Positions 1 through 6,442 of a DNA stretch of 6,648 bases are shown here, in pieces. Position 1 is the first letter of the stretch. Each line of letters opens with the position of its first letter. The position numbers and the translations under genes are program-made. The DNA is from CAZCWX01 sp964502465 (GTDB lineage: Bacteria; Desulfobacterota; Binatia; Bin18), in the NCBI GenBank assembly GCA_964502465.1, contig CAZCWX010000336.1:1-6648 (forward strand). The letters are read 5' to 3'. The notes under the pieces were generated by a model that made no database searches, was not told the DNA's origin, and saw nothing but the letters and a program-made list of their open reading frames with translations.

Positions 1-1043
1 CCCCGCGCAGCCAGTTGCTCGCTGTGCACAACTTCATCAACCGCCAGAACCGGGGCGATGAGCAAGACACGGGTGAGTGCGGCTTGGAGCAGTTCGACTT
101 TGGTTTTGCTCTTGGTGAAGTTCTCAACAATCTGCTTGAGTCGTTCATATTCTGCCAGTGCCTCTGGCTCGCCAAGGAAGACACTCCCTAATGCCACCCA
201 GTCTTTATCTCGTGTGGCTGCGTCACAGAAACCTTCTTCATAGACCCACTCCATTAATCGGCGGGTGAACGGGCCGATCGCCGAACCGAAGAGGAAGGCC
301 ATCGACACGCAGCCATCTTTCGCTGGCCAGACAAGACGGACATTGACCGCACCAAGCTTGGCACCACCAGAAAGACGTTGGAATTCCCGCTCGCCGAGCG
401 GTGCGGCCAGTAAACTTGATTGGGCTGCCTGGGCGACAGCCTGCTGTGCTGAGACATCGACATGTTGCCCTCGACTGGAGCGTTGGCGCTCGTGGTGCGC
501 AATCAAGGCAGCAACCGCGGCTTGCGCACTGGCGTGGGCATACCCTTGGGGCACGCTCACGCGGACAGGCGGACGGTCCTCGTCACCGGTCAACACCAGG
601 GGGCCACCAGCAGCCAGAATGATCAGGTCGCTATCAGCAGCCTGCGCTTTTGGTCCATCTTGACCAAAAGGAGTAATCGAGACGTACACCAGCCCTGGGT
701 TCACCAGCGCGAGGTTCGTATATCCGCAGCCGTACTGCGCGAGCGTACCGGGCATGTCAGACTCAAGAAAAAAATGCGCGTGCGTAGCGAGACGGTACAG
801 AATCAGTCGGCCTTCTTTGCGAGTGATATCGAGCGTGATGCTTCGTTTGTTGCGATTATAGGCCCACCAGTATAATGAGCGGTCTGGGTGCGGTTGATCT
901 TGGTAGAATGGGCCAAGTTGGCGCGCCGGGGAGCCACCCGGCGGCTCGATTTTGATCACATCAGCGCCGAGGTCGCCAAGGATCTGCCCACACAGCAAGC
1001 CCCGCTCGGTGGTACAATCCAGTACACGGTACGGACTGAGCAT
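1..1043 (-). CDS. CaiB/BaiF family III CoA-transferase, 3' end beyond the left edge
   Basis: The minus strand is open from ATG at 1043-1041 to base 1: 347 whole codons and no stop, so the C-terminus (perhaps 50-70 residues) lies outside the window. The start is fixed by AAAGGAGGG six bases upstream. Family III enzymes move CoA between carboxylic acids in the cytoplasm. Family-like blocks are the N-terminal VLDCT (8-12), LGADVIKIE (25-33), NRNKRSITLD (63-72), the NPGLVYVSITPFG stretch (115-127) and RGQHVDVS (191-198). Aligning by eye with formyl-CoA transferase over the PPV...GRGQ stretch puts Tyr168 (PQGYAHAS) where the catalytic Asp169 should be. This is therefore a divergent subfamily whose acyl-transfer mechanism or substrate cannot be named. 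It lies 59 bases downstream of the SDR gene on the same strand, so co-transcription is likely. Family is certain; function is not. Confidence 0.93.
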   Translation of the reverse strand, partial: MLSPYRVLDCTTERGLLCGQILGDLGADVIKIEPPGGSPARQLGPFYQDQPHPDRSLYWWAYNRNKRSITLDITRKEGRLILYRLATHAHFFLESDMPGTLAQYGCGYTNLALVNPGLVYVSITPFGQDGPKAQAADSDLIILAAGGPLVLTGDEDRPPVRVSVPQGYAHASAQAAVAALIAHHERQRSSRGQHVDVSAQQAVAQAAQSSLLAAPLGEREFQRLSGGAKLGAVNVRLVWPAKDGCVSMAFLFGSAIGPFTRRLMEWVYEEGFCDAATRDKDWVALGSVFLGEPEALAEYERLKQIVENFTKSKTKVELLQAALTRVLLIAPVLAVDEVVHSEQLAAR

Positions 1044-1049
1044 GCACTG

Positions 1050-1058
1050 CCCTCCTTT
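1050..1058 (-). promoter_or_regulatory. Shine-Dalgarno site of the CoA-transferase
   Basis: On the minus strand this reads AAAGGAGGG, a near-perfect anti-16S match, six bases before the ATG at 1043. It fixes the start and shows that the CoA-transferase is translated independently of the upstream SDR gene. Confidence 0.8.
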
Positions 1059-1102
1059 ACCAATTCCCTCCCTCATGCAGAGGCGCTTGTCAAGATCAAC
1101 CT

Positions 1103-1858
1103 TTACCCTGGCAGATAAATGCCACCGTTGACATGAATAGTTTGCCCGGTGATATACGCTGCATCATCAGAAAGCAGAAACGATATAGTCGCGGCGATCT
1201 CCTCGGGCTTTCCAGGACGACCAGCCGGGATACGCTGCGCCATGCGTGCCAGTTCTTCGTCGGTAAAGACGACTCTCAGCCCGTCGTGGAGAATCATTCC
1301 AGGAGCGATGGCATTGACCGTGACGCCATACTGCGCCAGATCAAGCGCGACGGCCCGTGTGTACCCAGTAATCGCCGCTTTGGCTGCCGCATAGGGTTCC
1401 TGTTCGGTATTCGGAAGATACGCGGACTGCGAAGCAATATTGACAATGCGCCCAAAATTACGCTCCTTCATCGCCAGACTGAACGCCCGCGTCAGGTAAA
1501 AGGTTCCATGTAGATTCACTCGTAATGTGCGCTCCCAAATCCGCGACTCAGTGGTCGCAGCTCCCCCTGCTCCGTGAATACCAGCGTTGTTCACCAGGTA
1601 GGCGATGTGGACACCCTTGCCACGGAGGGTGTCTGCCAGAGCGTTGACCTGTTCTTCTTTGGTCACGTCGAGCGGATAAAAATTCACGCGCTCTTGCTGA
1701 TTCGTCGGCAACTGCTGCAGCCAGCCTCCGACAATATCTTCTCGTCGATCACAGGCAATGATCGCATATCCCTCACCAAGCAGACGTTGAACCATTGCCG
1801 TTCCTAAGCCGCCGACCGCTCCGGTCACCAGAACTTGTCCATGTCGTTGGTCTGTCAT
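1103..1858 (-). CDS. SDR-family NAD(P)-dependent oxidoreductase (FabG-like)
   Basis: This 251-residue classical short-chain dehydrogenase/reductase interconverts a hydroxyl and a ketone, probably on a CoA or carrier-bound acyl chain or a free alcohol. It has the Rossmann glycine motif TGAVGGLG (12-19), NNAG (90-93), the helix-4 Asn115, Ser143 and the YAAAK motif with Tyr156 and Lys160. The full Asn-Ser-Tyr-Lys catalytic set is therefore present, and the C-terminus has the family-like GQTIHVNGG. Asp37 at the end of strand beta-2 suggests NAD(H) rather than NADP(H). The length is standard. I chose ATG at 1858 because AGGAGG lies four bases upstream; the frame stays open 30 codons further back, but that extension is not SDR-like. 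It heads a probable operon with the CoA-transferase, consistent with acyl-CoA metabolism. The substrate is unknown. Confidence 0.95.
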   Translation of the reverse strand: MTDQRHGQVLVTGAVGGLGTAMVQRLLGEGYAIIACDRREDIVGGWLQQLPTNQQERVNFYPLDVTKEEQVNALADTLRGKGVHIAYLVNNAGIHGAGGAATTESRIWERTLRVNLHGTFYLTRAFSLAMKERNFGRIVNIASQSAYLPNTEQEPYAAAKAAITGYTRAVALDLAQYGVTVNAIAPGMILHDGLRVVFTDEELARMAQRIPAGRPGKPEEIAATISFLLSDDAAYITGQTIHVNGGIYLPG

Positions 1859-1861
1859 TGT

Positions 1862-1870
1862 CCCTCCTCT
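1862..1870 (-). promoter_or_regulatory. Shine-Dalgarno site of the SDR gene
   Basis: On the minus strand this reads AGAGGAGGG, ending three bases before the ATG at 1858. The spacing is a little short, but the match is strong and is the reason for preferring this start over codons further upstream. Confidence 0.7.
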
Positions 1871-1920
1871 ACAGTCACAATACATTTTGTTCTGCATCAT
1901 CTTGCACGAGTTAAGGAGCG

Positions 1921-1948
1921 AATATAGACCAGCAGAGTGCTTCCTCAA
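1921..1948 (-). promoter_or_regulatory. candidate sigma70-like promoter for the SDR/CoA-transferase operon
   Basis: On the minus strand TTGAGG (1948-1943) is followed after 16 bases by TATATT (1926-1921). These match the consensus hexamers at 4/6 and 5/6. Transcription would start near 1914, leaving a leader of about 56 bases before the SDR ATG. The -35 element sits inside the small palindrome at 1944-1954. This is found by eye only. Confidence 0.4.
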
Positions 1949-1954
1949 CTTGAG
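1944..1954. repeat. small palindrome CTCAACTTGAG between divergent genes
   Basis: CTCAA-C-TTGAG is a perfect 5-base inverted repeat around one central base, in the 143-base gap between the divergent SDR and phosphatase-fold genes. It overlaps the candidate minus-strand -35 TTGAGG. Its other half (TTGAGA, 1950-1955) could be a plus-strand -35, though the matching -10 (TATCGA at 1971) is poor and only 15 bases away. It could be an operator or chance. Confidence 0.3.
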
Positions 1955-2001
1955 AGAAAAAAATTGCTGGTATCGACCATAAGCTTTTTGAAGAGAAAGA
2001 A

Positions 2002-3069
2002 ATGCTCAATACAATACTGATCGTATTCAGTCTGTTTTTTATCTTTGCAACGGTGCTCCCATTCATTCGCAGCGATGAATGGGGCATTCGCATGTTTGAT
2101 TTTCCCCGCGCGCAAGTCGCGCTCGGCGGCTTGTTGACCAGCGGGCTCTCGTGGTGGTTGGGAAACACACAATATACAGCGGAACTGGCTATCTTCGTTC
2201 TGTTGGTGCTGTGTGTCTTGTACCAGGGCTACCGCATGTACCCGTACACCTGTCTTTCTTCACAACAAGTCCTGAGGAGCAAAACGCCTCACCCTCCAAA
2301 CTGTATGAGTCTGCTTCTCGCGAACGTACTACGAGAAAACCGAAACAGTACAGGCTTTTTGGAACTTGTCCAGGCGGTCGATCCTGACCTCGTGCTTGCC
2401 GTGGAAACGGACCAATGGTGGATGGAACAGCTTCAAGATCTTGCGGCTCATTATCCGTATACTGTGCAGAAACCCTTAGAGAATTGCTATGGTATGCTCC
2501 TTTACTCACGGCTGACGTTGCTGAACCCGGAGGTGAAGTTTCTGGTGGACCCTGATGTTCCTTCCATTCATACCGTCGTCATGCTGCCCGCTGGTGTTCC
2601 CGTGCGACTGCACTGCCTGCATCCTCGTCCACCTCATCCGCCGACCGACCAAGACACGACCGAACGGGATGCCGAGTTGCTGATTGTTGGCAAAGGGGTG
2701 ACGCAGTCAGACCAGCCAACAATTGTGGCGGGTGACTTGAACGATGTCGCGTGGTCACACACCACAGCCTTATTTCAAAAGATCAGTCGTCTGCTCGATC
2801 CGCGCGTCGGTCGCGGCATGTATAATACGTTCCATGCGAAAATCCCTCTGATGAGGTGGCCACTTGATCACGTTTTCCATTCAGACCATTTTAAGCTTAT
2901 TGCACTGAAGCGGCTCCCGGCCTTTGGCTCCGATCATTTTCCTGTCTACATCAAGCTCTGTTACGATCCTGCGGCAGTGGCACAACAGGAAGCCCCTCCT
3001 GCAACACAGGAGGATCAACAGGAAGCAACAGAGAAGATCGAAAAAGTGGAGGAGAGAGAAGAGTTGTAG
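2002..3069 (+). CDS. membrane-anchored endonuclease/exonuclease/phosphatase (EEP) family protein
   Basis: This 355-residue protein has a DNase I-like EEP fold behind an N-terminal membrane anchor, an arrangement resembling YafD-like proteins. Hydrophobic segments at about 4-21, 36-54 and 58-76 are followed by a short linker and the catalytic domain. Conserved EEP positions are present: Asn108 (LLLANVL), metal-ligand Glu135 (LAVETD), His207 (LHCLHPRPP), the GDLND motif (244-248), LDH (288-290) and the final SDH (310-312). The Mg-dependent phosphodiesterase/phosphatase site therefore looks intact. Its substrate (nucleic acid, phospholipid or sugar phosphate) cannot be told from sequence. The C-terminal 30 or so residues are Gln/Glu-rich and charged, and two 11-base repeats each encode QQEA. 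The start has only a weak purine-rich GAAGAGAAAG upstream. It is divergent from the SDR gene and 110 bases before the thiolase-like gene. Confidence 0.9.
   Translation: MLNTILIVFSLFFIFATVLPFIRSDEWGIRMFDFPRAQVALGGLLTSGLSWWLGNTQYTAELAIFVLLVLCVLYQGYRMYPYTCLSSQQVLRSKTPHPPNCMSLLLANVLRENRNSTGFLELVQAVDPDLVLAVETDQWWMEQLQDLAAHYPYTVQKPLENCYGMLLYSRLTLLNPEVKFLVDPDVPSIHTVVMLPAGVPVRLHCLHPRPPHPPTDQDTTERDAELLIVGKGVTQSDQPTIVAGDLNDVAWSHTTALFQKISRLLDPRVGRGMYNTFHAKIPLMRWPLDHVFHSDHFKLIALKRLPAFGSDHFPVYIKLCYDPAAVAQQEAPPATQEDQQEATEKIEKVEEREEL
2983..3026 (+). repeat. pair of 11-base direct repeats in the EEP gene tail
   Basis: CAACAGGAAGC occurs at 2983-2993 and again at 3016-3026, in the same reading frame and both encoding QQEA. 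It lies in the low-complexity Gln/Glu-rich C-terminal tail, after the last catalytic motif. Slippage-type expansion of a disordered tail is a sufficient explanation. Confidence 0.6.
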
Positions 3070-3166
3070 TGTTCGTGCGGTTAGACCCTTCGAATCATCA
3101 GCAGGACAATTCGGAGGCTGTACAATGCATCGCACCTTAGTGTACCATCCACGTCTGCACTGTAGT

Positions 3167-3173
3167 GAAGGAG
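3167..3173 (+). promoter_or_regulatory. Shine-Dalgarno site of the thiolase-like gene
   Basis: GAAGGAG lies six bases before ATG at 3180. A GTG at 3165 in the same frame would place this purine tract inside the coding region, so the ATG is the better start. Confidence 0.75.
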
Positions 3174-3179
3174 CATGCT

Positions 3180-4364
3180 ATGTACTCGTTAAAAGATCAA
3201 GCGTGTATCGTCGGCGTAGGCGAAACCGCCTATACGCGCGGCTCGAACAAAACCGAATTTGCCTCGATGTTAGAAGCGTCAATGAAGGCAATTGCTGACG
3301 CTGGCCTCACCCCGCACGATATCGATGGCGTCATTCCTCCGCCCACTCCGTCTACTACAGCCGAACATTTTGCCGCGAACCTCGGTATTGAAGACTTGCG
3401 TTTCTCGGTCACGGTCCACATGGGCGGCGCCAGTTCGGTGACAGCCTTGCAAAGTGCCGCCCTAGCTGTTGCTTGCGGGGTCGCCAAAAATGTCCTGATT
3501 CCTTTTGGCTGGAACGGTTATTCCAGTGCACGCGTACGGGGTCTTGGAAGCAAAGAGGGGGGCGATAACATCGGCGGCGCTCTTGCCGCACTCATGACGA
3601 CGATCAACGAGTACTATCTCCCCTATGGTGCTTCAGTCCCTGTTCAATGGTACGCGTGGCTCGCGACCCGCCATAAAGAAATCTACCAGGTCCCGGATGA
3701 AGCGACCGGGGCAATTGCCGTTGCCTCTCGCAAGCACGCACAACTGAACGACAAAGCCTACATGCGCGGTCGACCGTTAACGATGGAGGACTACTTGAAC
3801 TCGCGCTGGGTAGCGAAGCCGTTCCGTTTGTTTGACTGCTGCCTGGAAACCGATGGCGCTTGTGCAGTTGTGATGACCTCAGCAGAACGAGCCAAAGACG
3901 GTAAACATGTTCCTGTGTATATCTCTGGTATTGCCGAAGGCCATCCCTACCCCGCAGATGACATTCCTGCTCGGCCAGACCCCTTCGTCATTGGCCTCAA
4001 CTTCGCGACTCCCAAGGCTCTGCACATGGCGGACATCAATCTCCAAGATTTGGATTTCCTCGAGATTTATGACTGTTTCACCTATGTTGTCCTGTTGCAG
4101 TTGGAAGCACTAGGTTTCTGTCAGCGTGGCGAAGGTGCAGACTTCGTCAAAGGTGGTCGTTTGGAACTTGGTGGCGAACTGCCGACCAACACCCATGGAG
4201 GCTTGCATTCAGAAGCCCATGTGGGAGGGATGAATCATATTGTTGAAGCCACCCGACAGTTGCGGCGTGAGTGTGGCGAGCGACAGGTGCAAGACGCTCA
4301 GCTAGGGCTCGTGACCGGCTGGGGCGACTTTGGTGACGGGAGTGTGGCGATTCTGCGAAGATGA
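3180..4364 (+). CDS. thiolase-like lipid-transfer family protein (SCP-x/Ltp type) lacking the catalytic Cys
   Basis: This 394-residue protein has the thiolase fold over its full length: the N-terminal ACIVGVGETAYTRG (8-21), DAGLTPHDIDGV (40-51), a central block with FDCCLETDGACAVV and IYDCFTYVVLLQLEALGFC, and the C-terminal NTHGGLHSEAHVGG starting at Asn337. Where thiolases carry the nucleophilic Cys, the sequence is HMGGASS (80-86), with Gly83 at that position. The C-terminal CxG is replaced by TGWGD. His347 of the GHP-like motif is kept. Family knowledge: such Cys-less relatives include lipid-transfer-like proteins and the retro-aldolases of steroid side-chain degradation (Ltp2 type), which work with a DUF35 OB-fold/zinc-ribbon partner. 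No such partner is adjacent here. It probably acts on acyl-CoAs by C-C bond chemistry other than classical thiolysis, but this is inference. GTG 3165 is an alternative start. Confidence 0.9.
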   Translation: MYSLKDQACIVGVGETAYTRGSNKTEFASMLEASMKAIADAGLTPHDIDGVIPPPTPSTTAEHFAANLGIEDLRFSVTVHMGGASSVTALQSAALAVACGVAKNVLIPFGWNGYSSARVRGLGSKEGGDNIGGALAALMTTINEYYLPYGASVPVQWYAWLATRHKEIYQVPDEATGAIAVASRKHAQLNDKAYMRGRPLTMEDYLNSRWVAKPFRLFDCCLETDGACAVVMTSAERAKDGKHVPVYISGIAEGHPYPADDIPARPDPFVIGLNFATPKALHMADINLQDLDFLEIYDCFTYVVLLQLEALGFCQRGEGADFVKGGRLELGGELPTNTHGGLHSEAHVGGMNHIVEATRQLRRECGERQVQDAQLGLVTGWGDFGDGSVAILRR

Positions 4365-4478
4365 GGCGCTTAGCCGCTGGACGGCTAAAGTCTCTGGAGA
4401 TTGGCTGATTTGCTCCGCCGTTTTCTTCAACGGTTCATAGATTTCTTCTGGTATATCCAGCGTAACAACACGGCTCAT
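4302..4478 (-). CDS. short ribbon-helix-helix antitoxin-like protein, probably 3' truncated
   Basis: From ATG at 4478, with GGAGGA seven bases upstream, the frame gives 58 residues. The first 36 or so (MSRVVTLDIPEEIYEPLKK and the helix ending LAVQRL) look like a ribbon-helix-helix DNA-binding or antitoxin domain: a beta-strand with alternating hydrophobics followed by two helices. The remaining 20 or so residues are the antisense of the last 63 bases of the thiolase gene and look like chance coding. The original 3' end therefore seems to have been lost near 4365-4375, next to the small hairpin at 4370-4388. No toxin partner is visible on either side. It may be a relic of a toxin-antitoxin locus; a genuine short gene overlapping convergently is the alternative. 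Confidence 0.55.
   Translation of the reverse strand: MSRVVTLDIPEEIYEPLKKTAEQISQSPETLAVQRLSASSSQNRHTPVTKVAPAGHEP
4370..4388. repeat. inverted repeat just after the thiolase stop codon
   Basis: TTAGCCG, a 5-base loop CTGGA, then CGGCTAA form a perfect 7-bp stem five bases after the thiolase TGA. No T-run follows on either strand, so it is not a convincing intrinsic terminator. It could protect the 3' end of the thiolase transcript or mark the breakpoint where the antitoxin-like gene lost its end. Confidence 0.45.
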
Positions 4479-4570
4479 TGGTTTTTCCTCCAACGACACG
4501 CTAATAAGTACTCAATAGCACCGTAAGGAGAGTCGTCCCAAAAGCGGAGAACAACTTGAGCCTGCCTGCC

Positions 4571-4604
4571 AGAGAGCGTATCTTCTCATGGATACTCTCT
4601 TTTT
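4571..4604 (+). terminator. possible intrinsic terminator upstream of the restriction-modification gene
   Basis: AGAGA (4571-4575) and GTATC (4578-4582), separated by a 2-base bulge, pair with GATAC-TCTCT (4591-4600) across an 8-base loop. Five T bases (4600-4604) follow at once, the first of which is also the last base of the stem. The stem is AT-rich and bulged, so its strength is doubtful. It would end plus-strand readthrough from the thiolase gene. It also argues that the restriction gene starts downstream of it, at 4646 rather than at the TTG at 4556. Confidence 0.35.
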
Positions 4605-4645
4605 GCTCTGTGCAAGTATGCTCACGACACTGGACAGACCTGAAC

Positions 4646-6442
4646 ATGACCGGGAGGCAGATTCGCCTCGGATCCCTATTTCGCATTGCTCGGAGCGAGA
4701 CTTTCTCGAGACGTTTCGAGGAGATCTTGCCAGGGACCTTCCCCGAAGAAGAAGCCAAAGAACGCCTCAAAGGGATTGCCAAAGAGTTTGCCACCCGTCA
4801 CTCCGCGCTTATGACCGCTGATGCCGAAGGCACGCAAAACTCCTGGTGCGAGGCGGTACTGTTTCCAGTTCTAGGCACTAACGGATATGAAGGAGTCCGT
4901 CTGGTGAGCGGCAGCGATGTGTTCCAGCCATCGTATGTGCTGCAACGAGCAGACCTTTCAGGCAAACCGCGCAGGGAATATCAGGGCAAGGATGCCGGAC
5001 GTGATCTCGCATGTGTCGTGTGGGTCCTTCCCTGGTGGACCACCCTCGATGCGGTATCGACCGATCTAGTGCATGATTCTCTCCCAGTGATGGAAATTGC
5101 GCACCGAGCGCTGACGGCTTCAGACGTGCCGTGGGCTGTGCTGACGAACGGGCGGCAGCTTCGTTTGCTCAGGAAAGGAGCCGCACACAAACCGCGTTGT
5201 TTTTTGGAAGTCGATCTTGCCGCCGTGATTGACCGGCGTGGGGATGCGGAAGCGCTCCTTGCATTTCGTTACTTTCTGGGACTTTTCTCAGGCGCGTCGT
5301 TCACTGACAAAGACGATCACGATCACACCCGGCTCGATCGTGTGCTTATCGGCAGCGAACGTCACGGAAAAGAAATTGGCGATGAGCTGAAGCAGAACGT
5401 CTTCGGCGCCCTGGAAGAGTTGGGAGAAGGGTTTCTCGACTATTTGCGCGGCCACCAGAAAGAGTTGGGCGAGTGGCGCGGACGACACGCTCCCACGCTC
5501 TCGCCTGACGACTTTCTTGCCTCTGGTCAGTTGTTGACCGACATTTACCACGAGTCCTTGAGCTTGATGTACCGGCTGCTGTTCCTCTTCTATGCCGAGA
5601 GCCGCAATTTGCTCCCTATGGAAGAGGATATCTACCGCGACACCTATAGCCTGGAATCCATCCGAGATGACATTATCTCTACCCACGATGATCCTGACCC
5701 GAAACGCTTCTTTAGCAAAGGGAGTACAGATCTCTGGGATCGCATGCAGGAACTCTTCCGTATTGTCAACAGCGGATGGAGGAACATTGTCCCAGTCTAC
5801 AATGGTGGGCCGTTTGATCCCGACGTGCATGAGTTTCTCGAACGGTTCAAAGTCGGAGATTCTTACTTGGCCCGAGCGATTGACTTGCTCAGCCGCACGC
5901 AACCACGCACCGGTCAAAGCCGTGGAGAGGGCCGCAAGAAGGTCACCTATCGAGATCTTGATATCCGCCACCTGGGAAGCATCTACGAAGGCATTCTCGA
6001 ATATTCTGCGCACGTAGCGGATCAAGACAAAGTGGTCATGAAGCGCGGATCGGGCAACAAGGCATACGAGGAATACGTGGCAGTGGCCGACCTGACGCGC
6101 GAAGAGAAGCAACAACTCAAAGCCTGGCAACAAGCAAGAGAGGAGAATTCAGACAATCCCAAGCGGCCCTCAGGGTGCCGTGTGGTCGATGTCAAAGAAA
6201 AGGGCAATTACTTTCTGGTCTACGGCGGGCGCGAGTCGAAACGTAAGTCTTCGGGCTCGTACTACACCCCTGACTACATCGTGCAGTACATCGTCGAGAA
6301 CACCTTGGAGCCGTTGGCGCATGGATCAAAGATCTTGGAGAACCGCCAGAACCCGACCGTAGCGGTAAACCGAAGAAAAAGCAGACACCTGAGGGTCAAG
6401 GCAACCTGTTCGAGCATCAGTTCAAAGCCCGCGTGCCGCTGA
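4646..6442 (+). pseudogene. Eco57I/PglX-like (type IIG-like) restriction-modification protein, N-terminal part of a broken gene
   Basis: The frame gives 598 residues from ATG 4646. This start is preferred because the sequence becomes family-like at once (RQIRLGSLFRIA). TTG 4556, with GGAGA before it, is an alternative adding 30 non-family-like residues. Landmarks of large type IIG/PglX-like enzymes follow in order: WAVLTNGRQLRLL (163-175), YRLLFLFYAESRNLLP (from 309), VYNGGPFD (384-391), DIRHLGSIYEGILEY (439-453) and the SYYTP block with YIVENTLEPL (538-557). The SYYTP block normally leads into the SAM-binding motif I of an N6-adenine methyltransferase. Here the family-like sequence stops at about residue 557, and the last 40 or so codons to TGA 6442 are out-of-frame text (VNRRKSRHLRV and on). 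No clear PD-ExK nuclease signature is seen N-terminally. The product would lack the methyltransferase core and should be inactive. Confidence 0.85.

Noticed and set aside
265..875. Overlapping plus-strand open frames of 73 to 137 codons
   Set aside because: They lie opposite the CoA-transferase, which is continuous and conserved on the minus strand. Their translations are low in structure and look like chance frames.
1044..1102. Possible terminator between the SDR and CoA-transferase genes
   Set aside because: No stable stem followed by a T-run on the minus strand is visible in the 59 bases; co-transcription is the simpler reading.
1859..1948. Upstream extension of the SDR by 30 codons
   Set aside because: The extra residues are not SDR-like, and a strong Shine-Dalgarno site directly precedes the ATG at 1858. 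The extension also covers the likely promoter.
3121..3126. TACAAT as a -10 box for the thiolase-like gene
   Set aside because: No acceptable -35 hexamer lies 16-18 bases upstream, so it was not listed as a promoter.
4501..4794. 97-codon minus-strand frame over the start of the restriction gene
   Set aside because: It overlaps the conserved N-terminus of the plus-strand gene, has no good ribosome-binding context and has no recognisable domain.
5288..6133. Long open frame of 281 codons on the minus strand within the restriction gene
   Set aside because: It is the antisense of a strongly family-like coding region on the plus strand, has no domain I recognise, and reflects codon bias in the overlapped gene.
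6320..6442. Treating the 40 or so residues after EPLAHG as a natural C-terminal end
   Set aside because: They show no family resemblance, whereas the alternative frame over the same bases is family-like and stays open to the window edge. They are frameshift text.
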